From: JACQNR01 sp049515175 | GTDB lineage: Bacteria; Acidobacteriota; Terriglobia; UBA7540 | Direction of reading: 5' to 3' | Assembly (NCBI GenBank): GCA_049515175.1 | Contig: JBEKUI010000273.1 | Coordinates: 1-5,855 of the forward strand | Length of the DNA: 5,855 bases | Part shown: positions 4,722 through 5,855 of the stretch, piece by piece | Layout of the letters: each line of letters opens with the position of its first letter | Position numbering within the stretch: the first letter of the stretch is position 1 | Notes under the pieces: model-generated | Seen by the model: the letters and a program-made list of their open reading frames with translations, nothing else | Databases searched by the model: none | What the model was told of the DNA's origin: nothing | Made by a program: the position numbers and the translations under genes

Positions 4722-4768
4722 CTTCGCACACATCGCAAACCGCGTCCGTCAGCTGACGGATATGCGCC
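4722..4768 (+). repeat. 47-bp dispersed repeat with GTCAGCTGAC core, copy B
   Basis: It is an ungapped match to 1915-1961 (38 of 47 by eye). Here the palindrome extends to 16 bases, TCCGTCAGCTGACGGA (4745-4760). It lies 28 bases after paired-palindrome copy 3, in the same order and orientation as copy A after copy 1. It sits in the gap between the two minus-strand genes. Confidence 0.75.
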
Positions 4769-4840
4769 GCCCGCGAGAATTTTTAGGGTGGGTAGTGCGG
4801 AGTCGAGCGCAGCAGCACATTACTCTGCGGTTTTCTCTTA

Positions 4841-5590
4841 CTATCGGATCAAGACTTCCTGCGGTCCGGACGGCAGGCGGAATTTCGAACCGCGTTCCTG
4901 GTTCAGCTTCAGGGTGGCGGGAACATCCAAGCTGCCAATTTCAATCTTTCTGGTCCACGAGCCACTGGTCCAGTAATTCGTGCTCATGTACAAGGTTTTG
5001 CCGATGATCGTGTAGCTTTTCGACTCTTCCTCATGCCCGTCGCGAAACACCAGTACGGCCGGGGGAAGCTCGCGAGGGGGTTCGGCGGCTTCGTTGCGGC
5101 TCGGCATAGAAGCAGGCCGATGGGTCACTTCCACGGTTTTCGGCGGCGCAGTTTCCGCGGGAGCAGGCGCTTGCCGGTAACCCGTGATCTGAACCCATTG
5201 ATCCCCTTGCCTCTCGAGTACGATGGGGTTGGGCACCCTCTCCGGCGGCGCAGTCTGAGCGGGCTGGGCTACGCTCTCCGGCGGAGGCGCTTCGATCATC
5301 GCCGGGCCGTAATCAGAGTAGTCGTAGTAGTCCGGGTAGGGCAGATATCCCCATCCCGGTCCCCATCCTGATCCCCATCCCCAACCTCGTCCTCTACTAC
5401 GAAAACTTGAGTGCAGGGCATGAGGGGGGCGGACTGATCCTCTCCTGCCCGCTCCGAAAGAGCGCCCCACCGCCGCTCGACCCCTAGGGGCTGGTCTGGC
5501 CCCAAAACCCCTTTGGGCGCCGGCAGGCGATACAAGAAGCAACGCTCCAAGCAAAGCGATGGGGATTGCGATGGTAAACCGATGTTTCAT
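4841..5590 (-). CDS. Secreted Gly/Trp/Tyr- and Pro-rich protein
   Basis: This is a 249-residue exported protein of unknown function. Residues 1-25 are a signal peptide (KHR, a hydrophobic stretch at 7-20, cleavage after AGA). Residues 26-69 are Arg/Gly-rich. Residues 69-81 are repeats of WG (RGWGWGSGWGPGWG) and 82-94 are YLPYPDYYDYSDY. Residues 100-177 are Pro/Ala-rich linkers around an ordered-looking VLERQGDQWVQITGY (124-138). The C-terminal 178-248 looks folded: AVLVFRDGHEEE, YTIIGKTLYMSTNYWTSGSW, SLDVPATLKLNQERG, KFRLPSGPQEV. I recognise that tail as recurring in acidobacterial exported proteins, without known function. The ATG at 5590 is preceded by GAGGG with 7-base spacing. A TTGACT/TACGTT promoter lies 50-80 bases upstream. 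The low-complexity middle suggests a surface or envelope role, which is inference. Confidence 0.82.
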   Translation of the reverse strand: MKHRFTIAIPIALLGALLLVSPAGAQRGFGARPAPRGRAAVGRSFGAGRRGSVRPPHALHSSFRSRGRGWGWGSGWGPGWGYLPYPDYYDYSDYGPAMIEAPPPESVAQPAQTAPPERVPNPIVLERQGDQWVQITGYRQAPAPAETAPPKTVEVTHRPASMPSRNEAAEPPRELPPAVLVFRDGHEEESKSYTIIGKTLYMSTNYWTSGSWTRKIEIGSLDVPATLKLNQERGSKFRLPSGPQEVLIR

Positions 5591-5642
5591 GCGCTGACCC
5601 TCATCCGCCTACAAAGGCCTATGCACTTTCCCATCTAGACTA

Positions 5643-5671
5643 AACGTAGTTCCAACCAGACCCAAAGTCAA
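5643..5671 (-). promoter_or_regulatory. Candidate sigma70-type promoter of the secreted protein gene
   Basis: On the minus strand, TTGACT (5671 to 5666) is followed after 17 bases by TACGTT (5648 to 5643). The -35 is good and the -10 is weak. The start site would lie near 5635, leaving a leader of about 45 bases. Confidence 0.4.
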
Positions 5672-5734
5672 GCCGGGATCTGCGGTCCATTCTTAATGTG
5701 TCGGCGGCTTGACGCGGCTGGCGCAGACCCTTCG

Positions 5735-5855
5735 GAGGCTGTCTCAGAACTTCGCGCTAGGTGTCCTGAGACGGCTCGCCGTGGGGCCAATTGGCGCAGG
5801 AGCGAAAGTGGGCCGGGGGCTGAGGCTCAGGCCAGGACCAGTTCCCCCGCCGCCC
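5735..5855. repeat. Right terminal inverted repeat, 121 bp, exact
   Basis: This is the reverse complement of 1-121. The relaxed match continues inward to about 5712, where GGTCTGCGCCAGCC is again recognisable in reverse. It carries the same internal stem. See the left copy for interpretation. The inner flank (5591-5711) is the promoter region of the secreted protein gene, so this copy did not cut a recognisable gene. Confidence 0.95.

Noticed and set aside
1..5855. Composite transposon bounded by the terminal repeats
   Set aside because: The repeats encode no transposase, the only transposase is a dead fragment inside, no target-site duplication can be seen, and the ends coincide with the window ends.

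Overview
The window looks like a complete short contig from a GC-rich, Gram-negative-type bacterium, probably an Acidobacteriota member. That assignment is inference. It rests on the secreted protein with a conserved FRDGH...YWTSGSW...SLDVPATLK...NQERG tail, on the RRM protein next to a small basic protein, and on intergenic spacers crowded with paired-hairpin repeats. No rRNA, tRNA or CRISPR array is visible.

Layout, left to right. 1-121 is a perfect inverted copy of 5735-5855, so the two ends are the same repeat in opposite orientation. 148-498 is the C-terminal part of an IS30-type transposase whose front is lost at the repeat boundary. 639-1820 encodes a membrane-anchored SpoIIE/RsbU-type PP2C phosphatase. 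1821-2261 is a spacer with three repeat types, a probable promoter and a structured leader. 2262-2630 encodes a glycine-rich RRM RNA-binding protein, followed at 2686-2886 by a 66-residue basic/acidic protein, probably in one transcript. 2887-3493 is a 600-base gene-free stretch with a 19-bp tandem duplication, a DR-type palindrome pair and three strong hairpins. 3494-3889 encodes a single-domain CheY-like response regulator. On the minus strand lie a secreted DUF4440/SnoaL-like protein (4150-4620) and, upstream of it, a secreted Gly/Trp/Tyr- and Pro-rich protein (4841-5590).

The genes do not form one pathway. The phosphatase and the receiver are both signalling outputs without a visible partner (no kinase, anti-sigma factor or STAS protein here). 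The RRM gene and the small gene form one plausible RNA-related unit. The two secreted proteins form a possible minus-strand transcription unit with a 220-base gap full of repeats.

The strongest unexplained signal is in the spacers. Two-hairpin elements with short inverted ends recur three times. Two of them are followed by the same 47-bp motif centred on GTCAGCTGAC, and that palindrome occurs a third time over the stop codon of the small gene. I see no defence, biosynthetic or phage system.
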